Shown: positions 7,331-15,172 of the stretch, in pieces | How the letters are laid out: each line of letters begins with the position of its first letter | How positions within the stretch are numbered: position 1 is the stretch's first letter | Origin: Emiliania huxleyi CCMP1516 | Lineage: Eukaryota; Haptophyta; Isochrysidales; Noelaerhabdaceae | NCBI RefSeq assembly: GCF_000372725.1 | Contig: NW_005196747.1 | Span: forward strand, 1-21,099 | Length of the DNA: 21,099 bases | Direction of reading: 5' to 3' | Notes under the pieces: model-generated | Database searches by the model: none | What the model was told of the DNA's origin: nothing | The model's input: the letters and a program-made list of their open reading frames with translations, nothing else | Position numbers and translations under genes: made by a program

Positions 7331-8732
7331 TCACTTCAGAATCTTGAACATGTTCTTGTGCGTCGAGAGGATGCCGGAGAAGAGAGCGCAGCCAATGAAG
7401 ACACCCTCGTGCGCGAAGTAGAGCTCGCAGTCAAAGATGGCCTTGCCGACGTCTGACACGAACTTTACCAGCTCGAGCCGCACGAGGGCGAGCTTGCGCT
7501 GCTGCGAGAGGAGCTTGGGCGCGGCGACGCCCGCCTCCTCGGCGAGCAGCGACAGCTCGGCCTCCCTTCTCGCCCGGGCCGACGTGACCCAAATCTCGAC
7601 GAGGGCGAGCGCGAGCTGGCAGTACTCTGCGAAGAGCATGAACTCAACGCTCAGCGTGCCCGCGGGCAGGATGCCGACGCGCTCGAGCGAGCAGACATCC
7701 TCCGCCCAGTCGGCGCCGAAGTTGGCCGCGACGCGGAAATACAGCAGGAGGCGCATCACGCGGTCGCTCTGATCGCGCGCCTCGCTCAGGTCCTGAGGTC
7801 GGGCGAGGAGCGTGGAGGTGAGGCGAGGGTGAGTGTGGGCTATCGCGGCGGCCCTGTCCTAGTGCCAGTGCCCTGAGGTGTCTGGAAGTGACAGGTGTCT
7901 TGGAAGTGACAAGGAGGTGTCTAGAGGTGTCTAGGACGCGGTCCTCAAAGTGCTTGACCCAGCGGCAAAACTTGAAGAAGCGGCGCGCGGTCGAGGTTGC
8001 CTTGGAGAGGTCCTTGAGCTGCTTCGTCAGGCCCGCAGAGAAGAGGCGCGAGTAGGCGCCTGCCTTGAGCACGTACTGCAGCACCTTGAGCCCCTTCTCG
8101 CGCACCTGCGCGCTGTTTGCAAACTTGTTGAGCACGGCCGTGCCCAGCGTGGCGTCCGTCAGCGGCACGCGCCCCCACGAGCCGCCAGCAGACCGCGCCA
8201 TCTCGCCCACCGTGCTCACGCCGAGCGAGAGCACGGCAATTGACACCAGTGAGGCGACGATGACCGCCCAGCTCGGGACCGGAAGGGACGCCTCGCGGGC
8301 GCCGCATGCTCCGCAGTCGGAGCCGTCCCGGCAGGCGCCGCCGTCGTCGCACGCGCCGTCGTTGGCGTGCACGCATGAGTCGTCGCACACCGACGGCTGC
8401 CAGCCCGCGGCCTCGAGCAGCTCGCGTGGGTGTGTGACCATGGGAAGCAGCACGCTGAGCGCCAGCACGAGCGCCGAGGTCAGCAGAAAGGAGGCGGCTG
8501 AGCGGTGTCCCACTGACCTTGTGGTCGGAAGAGTCGCCCGCTTGATGTCGTACATCTCGCCAATCATTGAATCGAGCTGATTCAGGCCAGCGCCGACGGT
8601 CGCCTGCCTCGCCATGAGCACCTCGCCGCTCTTGCGCCGGCGGCGGACTTGGCGGTGGGGCTGATCGGAGGAGCCCTCTGCCGGAATTTCTTCGGCGGCC
8701 TTGGGCGTGGGCTTGACGTCGGGGAGCGACAT
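7331..8732 (-). CDS. PEX11: PEX11-family peroxisome protein with N-terminal two-TM/Cys-rich extension
   Basis: Two minus-strand exons, 8732-7938 and 7792-7331, give 418 aa. The start is the first ATG at 8732. The C-terminal half (about 190-418) reads as a PEX11 domain. It has an N-terminal amphipathic region with a Lys-rich 'REKGLKVLQY' stretch (211-220), 'ARRFFKFCRWVK' (249-260), and a hydrophobic C-terminus after 'LVKFVSDVGKAIFD' (373-386). PEX11 proteins elongate and help divide peroxisomes by remodelling the membrane. Unlike typical PEX11 (about 230-260 aa), about 190 residues precede the domain: a soluble start, a membrane segment (about 79-99), a Cys-rich module (116-143, CDDSC...DGACDDGG...GSDCGACG) and a second membrane segment (about 154-173). 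The splice site choice (CGC|GTCCTA, CCTCAG|GAC) keeps the frame and domain continuous. The PEX11 call is strong; targeting of the fused form is unknown. Confidence 0.8.
7793..7937 (-). other. Intron of the PEX11-like gene (145 nt, GT-AG)
   Basis: The donor CGC|GTCCTA at 7937 and acceptor CCTCAG ending at 7793 join phase 0 to phase 0. The intron carries short internal repeats of GACACCTC and GTCACTTCC. Exon 1 would otherwise run on into low-complexity sequence. Confidence 0.65.
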
Positions 8733-8864
8733 CGTGTGCGAAGGATGTGGAGACAAAAGGAGAGAGAACGAGAGTTAAGAACACAAGGCAGTCTCACATG
8801 ACAACGAAGGGTGGGGGGGCCGTCCGCAGAGCTAGGCGGCGCGGGCACCAAAAAAGGAAGATGC

Positions 8865-9819
8865 ATGCTGGTATTCAGTGAACGGGACAACAAACACACA
8901 GCGAGGGCGACAGCAAGAGTTGAACGGGAGGCGCCGGACTCAAAAGACACCGCCACATTCCTGAGACGAGCGAGGGCAGCCTCCTTAAAGGCGAAAGGGT
9001 CTAGATTTGGAGCGCTCGCCGAAGAGGAGTACGACAAAATAGCGCCCGTGATTGCCTGCACGCTGCCCGCACTCACGGACTCCATACCCGAAAGAAAGAG
9101 AAGGGAGCTCGCGGGAGAGGTGACGAGTGAACTACAGGTAGTGGGGAAGGCAGCCTCGATTGCCATACAGACATGGGTGCGAAACAACGACAAGACCAAG
9201 GCACGGGCAGAGGAACGAGAGAAGAATATAGATAGGGTGGATAAAGCGCCTGTTCACGGCATGGAGGGTGAGCCACACCGAACGTACCGAGCGAAGAGCC
9301 GAGCGGAAGGAGGACGGGGAAGATGACTCAGAGGAGGACGAACCAGTGGAAATTCAGTTGTCAGATGTCACGATGCATCCGAAGGGGACCCCAGCGCCGG
9401 CATCATCCGTAGAGGCACGAGTGTTCGAAGAGAGAGTGGACCTGAGCAACGATATGACTTGGCGGCAAATGATTGGAGTGGGAGTCAGAAATGTGGTCCT
9501 TGCGCGAGGGGAGCTCGATAGACTCGAGGGGCCAGGATACGCCGCGAGGAGGACGGAGTTGCGCCGAAAGGCGAAAGAAGCCGCGAGAACAAGGGACCGG
9601 CAGGCGGCGGCGCCGCAGGACGAGGCAGAAGAGAACGACGCGACAGAGGAGGAAGTGACAAGGGAGAGACCGACGAGAGTGGGACGGCCGCGAGGTGGCA
9701 TGAAGGTTGCAGCGAGAAGCGGCGAGAGACTGCGAAAAGAGATACGAAGAGGCAGACTCCCCGGGTGGGCTCCAGGCCCCAAATTACGTGTGAGTGTTAG
9801 AGTTGTTTGGTATTGCTAA
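8865..9819 (+). pseudogene. Broken AT-hook ORF, probably of mobile-element origin
   Basis: Two overlapping open frames encode what looks like one protein. Frame one (ATG 8865 to stop 9326) has a helical middle around 'FLRRARAASLKAKG'. Frame two (open from about 9268 to 9819) is acidic at first ('EDDSEEDE'), then charged. It carries an AT-hook core, GRPRGG, near 9690 followed by an Arg-rich tail. The shift falls between about 9268 and 9326. It could be a disabling indel, an unrecognised intron or a programmed shift. A diverged copy of the AT-hook part lies at 12292-12445, which points to a repeated element. No integrase, transposase or RT motif was seen. The frame starts 132 bases from the divergent PEX11-like gene. 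Confidence 0.45.
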
Positions 9820-10091
9820 AAATCTCTCTCTCAAATGTCTGCCACGGAACGGACAGTCACACACTTCAATGCATAGGTATAGGAGACAGGCATCGACAAA
9901 ATCTCTTGGCGTCGTCCCCGGCCCAGACGACGTGAAAGTAGGGTTCCTAGGCGCCATCCTGCGCCCTCAGAAGAACTTTATCACAGTTAAAAAAGAATGC
10001 GATCGTCGAAATCATCTCGACAACGAACTCGCGGCGCTGGCCGGACCGAAGATCGACCTCCATCCCGTGCCAACGTGTGCTACGAACACTG
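9820..10091 (+). other. 5' flank of the hydroxylase gene
   Basis: It includes CT repeats near 9823-9830. The plus frame through about 9903-10080 is open and protein-like ('PGPDDVKVGFLGAILRPQ') but not in frame with the hydroxylase. It could be an upstream exon or a remnant. Confidence 0.35.
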
Positions 10092-10898
10092 ATGGATTTC
10101 CTGTACGCGAGCAACGCCACCATCGACCGATACACACGCGCGCAAGCAGAGTGGCCGACCACCCAGGAGCTCCTCTACGAAGGCCTCCTCGTCGCCGGCT
10201 CCATATTCCTCGCCGCTGCGCTGCTCGAGCTGACGGTCGTCGACACCGTTCGCTCGATCCTCAAGTCCAAGAACGGCGTGGAGCTGTACGCCAAGGCGTG
10301 GCTGTACAACGTCGTCAACCACTGCATGCTCGCGCCCATTGTCTACGCGGTCGGCGTGCGGCTCTTCGCCTCGCCCTCGATCCAGTTCACTCCGGCGGAG
10401 CGGGTTCTGCACTATGCGAGCTGCGTCGCCATCCACTCGGCAGGGTACTACTGCACGCACCGAGCCATGCACACCAAGACCCTCTACTGGGCACACAAGT
10501 ATCACCACCGCTTCAACGTCCACATCTGCCCGATCGCCGCGTCGGCCGTCACGCAAGTCGAGTACATGTTCGCCTATCTGATCCCATTCATCATCGCCGG
10601 CGTCCTGATGCAGCCCGTTCCGATGGAGACGATCGCCGTCGCGGGTCTCGCCATCGGGCACATCAACAACCTGATCCACACGCCGTGGCTCGAATCTCTC
10701 TCCCACCGCCTCGTCCCGTGGATCGGCGTCTCTACCGCCGATCACTTTGACCACCATCGCAAGCTGACAACCAACTACGCGGCCCCGACGATCAATGTCG
10801 ACAGGCTGCTGAAGCTCGCGCCGCCGCTCGAGCGGGCCGCCTCGCGCCTCTTCGCCGCCTTTGGCAAGCCTGTCGCTTGCAGCAGCAAGGGGGCGTGA
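10092..10898 (+). CDS. Fatty acid hydroxylase / sterol desaturase superfamily membrane enzyme
   Basis: This is an intronless 268 aa frame from ATG 10092; the in-frame GTG at 10077 is not needed. The di-iron histidine clusters of the superfamily are all present in order: HRAMH (123-127), HKYHH (135-139) and HFDHH (218-222), with an extra GHINNLIH (189-196) before the last. Hydrophobic segments lie at about 31-50, 70-95, 107-122, 156-175 and 180-197, as in ER-membrane di-iron oxidases. These enzymes use O2 and reductant to hydroxylate or desaturate sterols, fatty acids or sphingoid bases; histidine spacing alone does not tell the substrate. The frame is complete, and no signal or cytochrome b5 domain is fused to it. 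It is convergent with the membrane protein gene downstream. Confidence 0.85.
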   Translation: MDFLYASNATIDRYTRAQAEWPTTQELLYEGLLVAGSIFLAAALLELTVVDTVRSILKSKNGVELYAKAWLYNVVNHCMLAPIVYAVGVRLFASPSIQFTPAERVLHYASCVAIHSAGYYCTHRAMHTKTLYWAHKYHHRFNVHICPIAASAVTQVEYMFAYLIPFIIAGVLMQPVPMETIAVAGLAIGHINNLIHTPWLESLSHRLVPWIGVSTADHFDHHRKLTTNYAAPTINVDRLLKLAPPLERAASRLFAAFGKPVACSSKGA

Positions 10899-11309
10899 GC
10901 CGTGCTGCGCTTTGCTCGCGTGACTGTCTAACACCCTCGCCGAACCTTGGTCCCGATGCGCAAGCTGCCGCCGTGTGTGGAGTCTGGAGAGGTGTACATG
11001 CAGGGCGCTGAGTCCCACGCCTGTGCCTATGTGTTGAATACGTCGCGAGAGGCTGGAGGTAGGGGCCACGCCCACGGCCAGCCGGCAGTCGCCAGACGTC
11101 AGAGTGCACAGTGGGGACCTCGTGGTGGGGACGGGTGGCCTCGGGGTCGTGATACAGTCACATGCAAACGTTCGCAAACGCCCATACGATACACACATAC
11201 GCAAAACACACGTGGAGAGTACACGAAAGTGCTCACAGGAGTGAGGAGAGAGCGAGAGGTGTGGTGACAGATGACAGTATTAACCTCAGCGCGCGGTTTC
11301 CCGCAAATA
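10899..11309. other. Convergent intergenic/3' UTR region
   Basis: It lies between two convergent genes. There is an AC-rich stretch near 11185-11215 and no credible gene. Confidence 0.5.
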
Positions 11310-12226
11310 TCACCAGATCAGGCGAAGGCACCAGCCCACCCGCAGCCAGAGCCGCCTGCACGGGCTCGGGTCGAAGGAGAGTCCGTCGACGGCGCGCGCA
11401 TAATGCGGCTCCACCGCGAGCGAGAGCAGCGCGAGCAGCGTGATGGGCGGCGCGAGCAGCACGCAGTAGCCGACGCCGCCCAGGATCTGCGTCCAGGTGG
11501 AGAGAGTCGGGCCGAGGACGAAGCGCGCAAAGAGCAGCGCCGTCGGCCAGGCGAGGACCGACACCTGCGCGCCGACAAGCATGTGCCGCAGCAGCGAGTG
11601 CCGCCAGGCGGGGTGCGTGCCCAGGAACGGGAAGAGGCGCGCGTAGCGCGCGGTTGCGGTGAGAGGGACCTTGGCAAAGCCCCAGGCCGTCGCCTCGGGG
11701 AGGCCGGCCGGCGCAAGCAGCGGGCATAGGAAGGAGGCGAAGAAGGGCGAGCCCAGGATCGGCCCGATGACCTGGTGCGGCGTTCGAGAGGGGTCTGCGG
11801 GGCTTGGTGGTGGGGGCGGGGCGGCAATCGAGAGGGGCGCACCTCGGGCGCGTCCCAGCTGTACGGGCCCGTGGATATGACACCAAAGAGGAGGTAGAAG
11901 CACAGCAGAGGCCCGGTGGCCGAGCCAACCATGTTGAAGAGGACCTGCGAGAGCATGTACCTGCTCGAGAGCACGCCGCGGACGGTCGTGTAGCCTGCCG
12001 TAGGCGCGGCGTCCAGCTGCCCCGGGAAGGGATCGCGTCTGCGTGCGGCCGTCTCGGCGGCCTGTGTCGAGAGATCGACCTCAATGTAGATGTTTGATGC
12101 CGCGGTACCGTCGCCGCCAGGCTTGCTGGTGGACGGGAGCTCCTCGCCGTCGACAAACACGGCGCAGTCTCGGGCGTCCGAGGTTGACGCGGCTGTCAGC
12201 TCGGTGCCTGCCGTACGCGAGGGCAT
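11310..12226 (-). CDS. Unrecognised multi-pass membrane protein
   Basis: Two minus-strand exons, 12226-11843 (128 codons) and 11771-11310 (153 residues plus TGA), give 281 aa. The ATG at 12226 starts a soluble, Ser/Thr/Ala-rich N-terminus of about 80 residues. About four hydrophobic segments follow (roughly 91-117, 129-150, 190-213, 224-248). The phase-0 splice joins 'YSWDAPE' to 'VIGPILGSPFF'. The C-terminus is short and basic. I do not recognise the family; the arrangement fits a transporter-like or organelle membrane protein, but no signature residue supports a function. The gene starts about 65 bases from the duplicated AT-hook fragment upstream. Confidence 0.65.
11772..11842 (-). other. 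Intron of the membrane protein gene (71 nt, GT-AG)
   Basis: The canonical donor GAG|GTGCGC and acceptor GCACCAG|GTCATC are in phase 0. The interior is C-rich. Reading through gives low-complexity Arg/Pro/Ser sequence in place of hydrophobic segments. Confidence 0.75.
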
Positions 12227-12291
12227 GAGCGCGCCGTCGTGAGCGGCCTACTGGAATAAAGAATTTTTTCGCCCACACGTCACAGGTCGCA

Positions 12292-12445
12292 TTCCGAGAG
12301 CGACACGACAGAGGAAGAAGCGACAAGGGAGAGCACGACGAGAAGGGGGCGACCGCGAGGTGGCACGAAGGTCGCAGCGAGAATCGGAGAGAGACTGCGA
12401 AGAGAGATAGGAAGAGGCGGACGCCCAAGGGTGGGCGACGGCTAG
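12292..12445 (+). repeat. Diverged partial copy of the AT-hook ORF (source-like copy at about 9630-9780)
   Basis: Translation in the matching frame gives 'TTEEEATRE..T' then GRPRGGTKVAAR and GERLRREI, parallel to the end of the 8865-9819 ORF. It ends in a TAG at 12443-12445. Roughly four of five bases match. No upstream part of the ORF is present. Confidence 0.75.
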
Positions 12446-12567
12446 TGCACCACACCCCTCTCCTTAAAATCCCTGTGTGGTGGCGGCGTGCCGTCCTCCC
12501 ATCCCTCCCTTGGGTTGTCCGTTTTCTTTCTTTCTGCATTCCGAGCTCGGATCCCGAGGGTCGTCGG

Positions 12568-12804
12568 CATCTTGTGGTTGTCATGGTCCGCCACAAACAG
12601 GGCGCCCCCGTCTGGGCTGATGGCGATGCCAATTGGGCAGGCCACTGGTGTGCCACTGCCCGCGAGCGTCGTCACAGCGCCCGTCGCCACCTCCACCCGC
12701 CGGATCTTGCGGTTGTCGAGGTCCGCCACAAACAGTGCACTCCCGTCGGGGCTGATGGCGATTGCCGGCTGGACGGCAGAACTGCGCCGCGACGCCCACG
12801 CCAT
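12568..12804 (-). pseudogene. NHL-repeat gene fragment
   Basis: About two NHL (beta-propeller) repeats are visible between 12768 and 12568. Each carries AISPDG.ALFVAD.DN.K, and 'RRVEVATGAVTTLAGSG' lies between them. A whole propeller needs about six blades, so this is a fragment. An in-frame ATG at 12804 precedes it, but the frame continues past the repeats into unrelated Arg/Lys-rich sequence to a stop at 12442. It may be an exon of a larger gene or, more likely, a relic, since mobile fragments lie on both sides. Confidence 0.6.
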
Positions 12805-12869
12805 CCCGCGGGGGAGCTGCCTCGAAAAGGGGAGCACACAACGCACGCTGTCCTGAGCTGCCCACTCGT

Positions 12870-13471
12870 GAAATAAGAATTTTATGACTCCCCGCGTGTG
12901 TGTCCTGTCCCTTGGTTTGTCTCTTTTCTTTCTTTTCCGGGTCCCGTTGGATTTACAAACAAGTACACACATGGAAGAAACACCGACCCGCGCGCCACGC
13001 CTTAGGCTGTGCCAGGTTTTCCTCTCGCACCCCGTCTCGCGTCTGTTTTCCTTTCCTTTTTTCCTACACTCTCTTTTCCTCTCTATTTTCCCGGGAAAAC
13101 TCCGCCGTGCACCGTGGAAATCGTCAAATTTTGGGCTCTGCGAGCCGAGTCTGAGGCTGGTTTGGGCCCAAAATCAGCCAAATTTTAGGCCAAATCGGCA
13201 AAATGCCGGGAATTTTGCGGAGAACCCGTGTATACCTGGAATTTACCCTGCGACCGCCTGGGTATTTTGTCGATTTCCTCAATTTTGCCTCAGATTTTGC
13301 CCCAGACCAGCTCTCAGTACTCAGACTCAGGGAAACTCGCGAGTTTCCAGAATGGAGCACCTTCCTGCACCCTCTGTTTTCCCTGGAAATTTCCGGAAAC
13401 GCAGAGTGCTGGGCCTGGGGACCCTCTGTTTTCCTTTTTGCCGGACGGACTCAGGGCCGGTGCTTTGACGC
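12870..13471. other. Repeat-rich non-coding region
   Basis: Pyrimidine-rich runs dominate 12905-13095. GAGCTGCCCACTCGTGAAAT at 12857 and the AAGAATTTT that follows resemble 12241-12267 (GAGCGGCCTACTGGAATAAA...). Open frames here are low-complexity and unsupported. Confidence 0.4.
13165..13292. repeat. Dispersed AAATCGGCAAAAT / TATACCTGGAA repeat, copy 2
   Basis: It shares AAATCGGCAAAAT, CCGGG.ATTTTGCGG and TATACCTGGAA in the same order as 5729-5812, with insertions between the blocks. Confidence 0.6.
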
Positions 13472-13497
13472 AGTATATTGTACTTCGAGGTAGTATG
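13472..13497 (+). repeat. Short dispersed motif AGTATATTGTACTTCGAGGT..., copy 1
   Basis: Related sequences lie at 14533-14555 and 14746-14772. The motif is a loose palindrome around GTACTTCGA.GTAGTA. Copy 1 ends in the ATG of the 13495 open frame. Confidence 0.65.
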
Positions 13498-13872
13498 AAC
13501 TCAGAACGGCCCCCCGAGAGCGCCTCTTCGACGCCCACGGGTCCCAGGGGGTCGGAGGGGTTGCGAGAGGGCCTGGACTATTTTTTGTTTGAATCCCGGA
13601 GGCCGTTCGAACATATAACGTTCCACGTGCCCGTCCCCAGCAAGGACAACATGCTAGCCCAGCAGGCCGCTCTCACCGCCGCCCGCGGCGTAGGCAAGGC
13701 GGCAAAGGGTGGCAAGGGCGGCGGCAAGGGCGGTGGCAAGGGTTGTGGCCGTGTGGCGCACCAGACCCACTTTGCGCCGCCGCCCTCAACGCCCGATACT
13801 CGGTTGAGCCGGCGGAGCGACGGCGGCAGAGTTGCGGCCGCCGGCGACCTCACACGGCGTCGAGCGCCGTAG
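13495..13872 (+). CDS. Hypothetical Gly/Lys-rich protein, uncertain
   Basis: This is an ATG-started frame of 125 residues. The first about 65 residues look protein-like ('LREGLDYFLFESRRPFEH'). Then comes a Lys-Gly-Gly repeat (about residues 70-82). The frame then runs into the 180 bp tandem repeat and stops inside it. No family was recognised. A splice before the repeat could change the C-terminus. Confidence 0.3.
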   Translation: MNSERPPESASSTPTGPRGSEGLREGLDYFLFESRRPFEHITFHVPVPSKDNMLAQQAALTAARGVGKAAKGGKGGGKGGGKGCGRVAHQTHFAPPPSTPDTRLSRRSDGGRVAAAGDLTRRRAP

Positions 13873-14210
13873 AGACGGCCCCGAGAGCCGCCGCCAGGTG
13901 TGCCACGACCGCGGTCGCGAGGCTCGTGGCGATGGATGCGCCAGATCCGCTTGCGCCGCCGCCCTCAACGCCCGATACTCGGTCAGAGCCGGCGGAGCGA
14001 CGGCGGCAGAGTTGCGGCCGCCGGCGACCTCACACGGCGTCGAGCGCCGTAGAGACGGCCCCGAGAGCCGCCGCCAGGTGTGCCACGACCGCGGTCGCGA
14101 GGCTCGTGGCGATGGATGCGCCAGATCCGCTTGCGCCGCCGCCCTCAACGCCCGATACTCGATCAGAGCCGGCGGAGCGACGGCGGCGGAGTTGCGGCCG
14201 CCGGCGACCT
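13772..14210. repeat. 180 bp tandem repeat, about 2.4 copies
   Basis: Units begin near 13772, 13952 and 14132; the third breaks off near 14210. Copies 2 and 3 differ by only a few bases. The first junction carries one fewer base (CGGTTGAGCC against CGGTCAGAGCC). The plus and minus frames through it stay open because 180 is a multiple of three. Confidence 0.9.
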
Positions 14211-14532
14211 TCCCCTCGACCACGCCGCCGACCCGTCGACAAGCACGTGCGGACTGCCATCGAGAAGAAGGAGACGGAGGGCGGCGCATCCGGAGCCCGC
14301 GGGCGCAGCGGGCGCGGGTCCGGGCGCGGGCGGGCGCGCGCGGGAACCCCGCCAGCGGAGGCGACAATGCCTCTGGCGGCTCTGCAGGCGGCGCGCGGCG
14401 CGCCCCTCGCCGGTCTCCCGCACGCTCCTGAGGGCCGAGAGGGCCGAGAGGCGGGGTCAGTGACCCGGGGGCATGGGCGGTGCGGCCCGCGCCGCGCGCG
14501 GGCGCGTGACAGCCCGTGAGTGCCGAGATCGG

Positions 14533-14555
14533 GTCCGTACTTCGACGTAGTATGG
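14533..14555 (+). repeat. Short dispersed motif, copy 2 (GTACTTCGACGTAGTATGG)
   Basis: It shares GTACTTCGA.GTAGTATG with 13472-13497. Confidence 0.6.
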
Positions 14556-14745
14556 CTATGGGCCCCCGGGGGCCCATCTACAGCAGCGGCGAAGTGAGCG
14601 TGTTTGTGGTGTTGGTGTGGCGTCTGAGCTTGGATCTGTGACTAAAGCCGGTTACCACTGATGGATCCCCACCCGAATAACACACAGTGAGCGCCCCAGC
14701 GCTTCACTACGCCCTCCGCGCGAAATCTCGCTAGTGCTGTGAGAA

Positions 14746-14772
14746 AGTATATTGTACTTTTGAGTAGTACGG
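14746..14772 (+). repeat. Short dispersed motif, copy 3 (AGTATATTGTACTTTTGAGT...)
   Basis: It shares the 14 bases AGTATATTGTACTT exactly with copy 1, then a diverged GAGTAGTACGG. Confidence 0.6.
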
Positions 14773-14949
14773 GTACGGTTCCCGAGACCGCGGAAACCTG
14801 GTAGGCTGGTACAGGCCAAGCCACGCCGCTCGCGCCGCCTCGCAGCCGCCGCAGCAGCAGCCACTGCCGCACCCGCTACGCCGCATTCCACCCAACCCTT
14901 TTCCTGGCTCTACACAAGCTGAAGATGTTCACGGTCTCCCGCATGGGGA

Positions 14950-14991
14950 GCCCCGGGTACTCTTTAGCTGTACTCGTCTAGGCAGGGGTTG
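14950..14991 (+). repeat. 42 nt dispersed sequence, copy 2
   Basis: It matches 7164-7205 at 41 of 42 positions. It lies 181 bases before the ATG of the Kazal gene. Confidence 0.85.
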
Positions 14992-15172
14992 CATTCCACC
15001 GACCTGCTCACGCCGCCGCCCGCCCGCCTCCTCGACCTCCCCACGGACGCCTCGAGCACTCAAGGACTCGCGCAAAAAGAAAAATTGATCCGTACACAAC
15101 GGCGACGTCGACCAAGTTTGAGGTAAGGAGCTCGGAGCAGCCACTGCGATAGGACGCGTCTGTCGCGACGGA

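Larger units (their letters stand above)
14211..15172. other. GC-rich repeat tail, then 5' flank of the Kazal gene
   Basis: 14211-14520 is open on the plus strand with an Arg/Gly/Ala-rich translation but no recognisable domain. 14533-14772 holds two copies of the GTACTTCGA-type motif. The rest should contain the promoter of the gene starting at 15173; no promoter element could be identified. Confidence 0.4.

Noticed and set aside
8582..9199. 205-codon minus-strand ORF opposite the AT-hook element
   Set aside because: It is antisense to a more protein-like frame, has a non-conserved Ser/Leu-rich text and overlaps the PEX11 exon.
9794..10750. 318-codon plus-strand ORF overlapping the hydroxylase
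   Set aside because: The second half is an out-of-frame shadow of the hydroxylase; only its first part is mentioned as a possible upstream exon.
10080..11204. 374-codon minus-strand ORF opposite the hydroxylase
   Set aside because: It is an antisense shadow of a gene with intact His clusters; its Arg/Asp/Val-rich text is typical of GC-rich antisense.
12884..13468. 194-codon plus-strand ORF starting with a hydrophobic stretch
   Set aside because: It is Phe/Leu/Ser-rich text from pyrimidine tracts and dispersed repeats; the apparent signal peptide is composition only.
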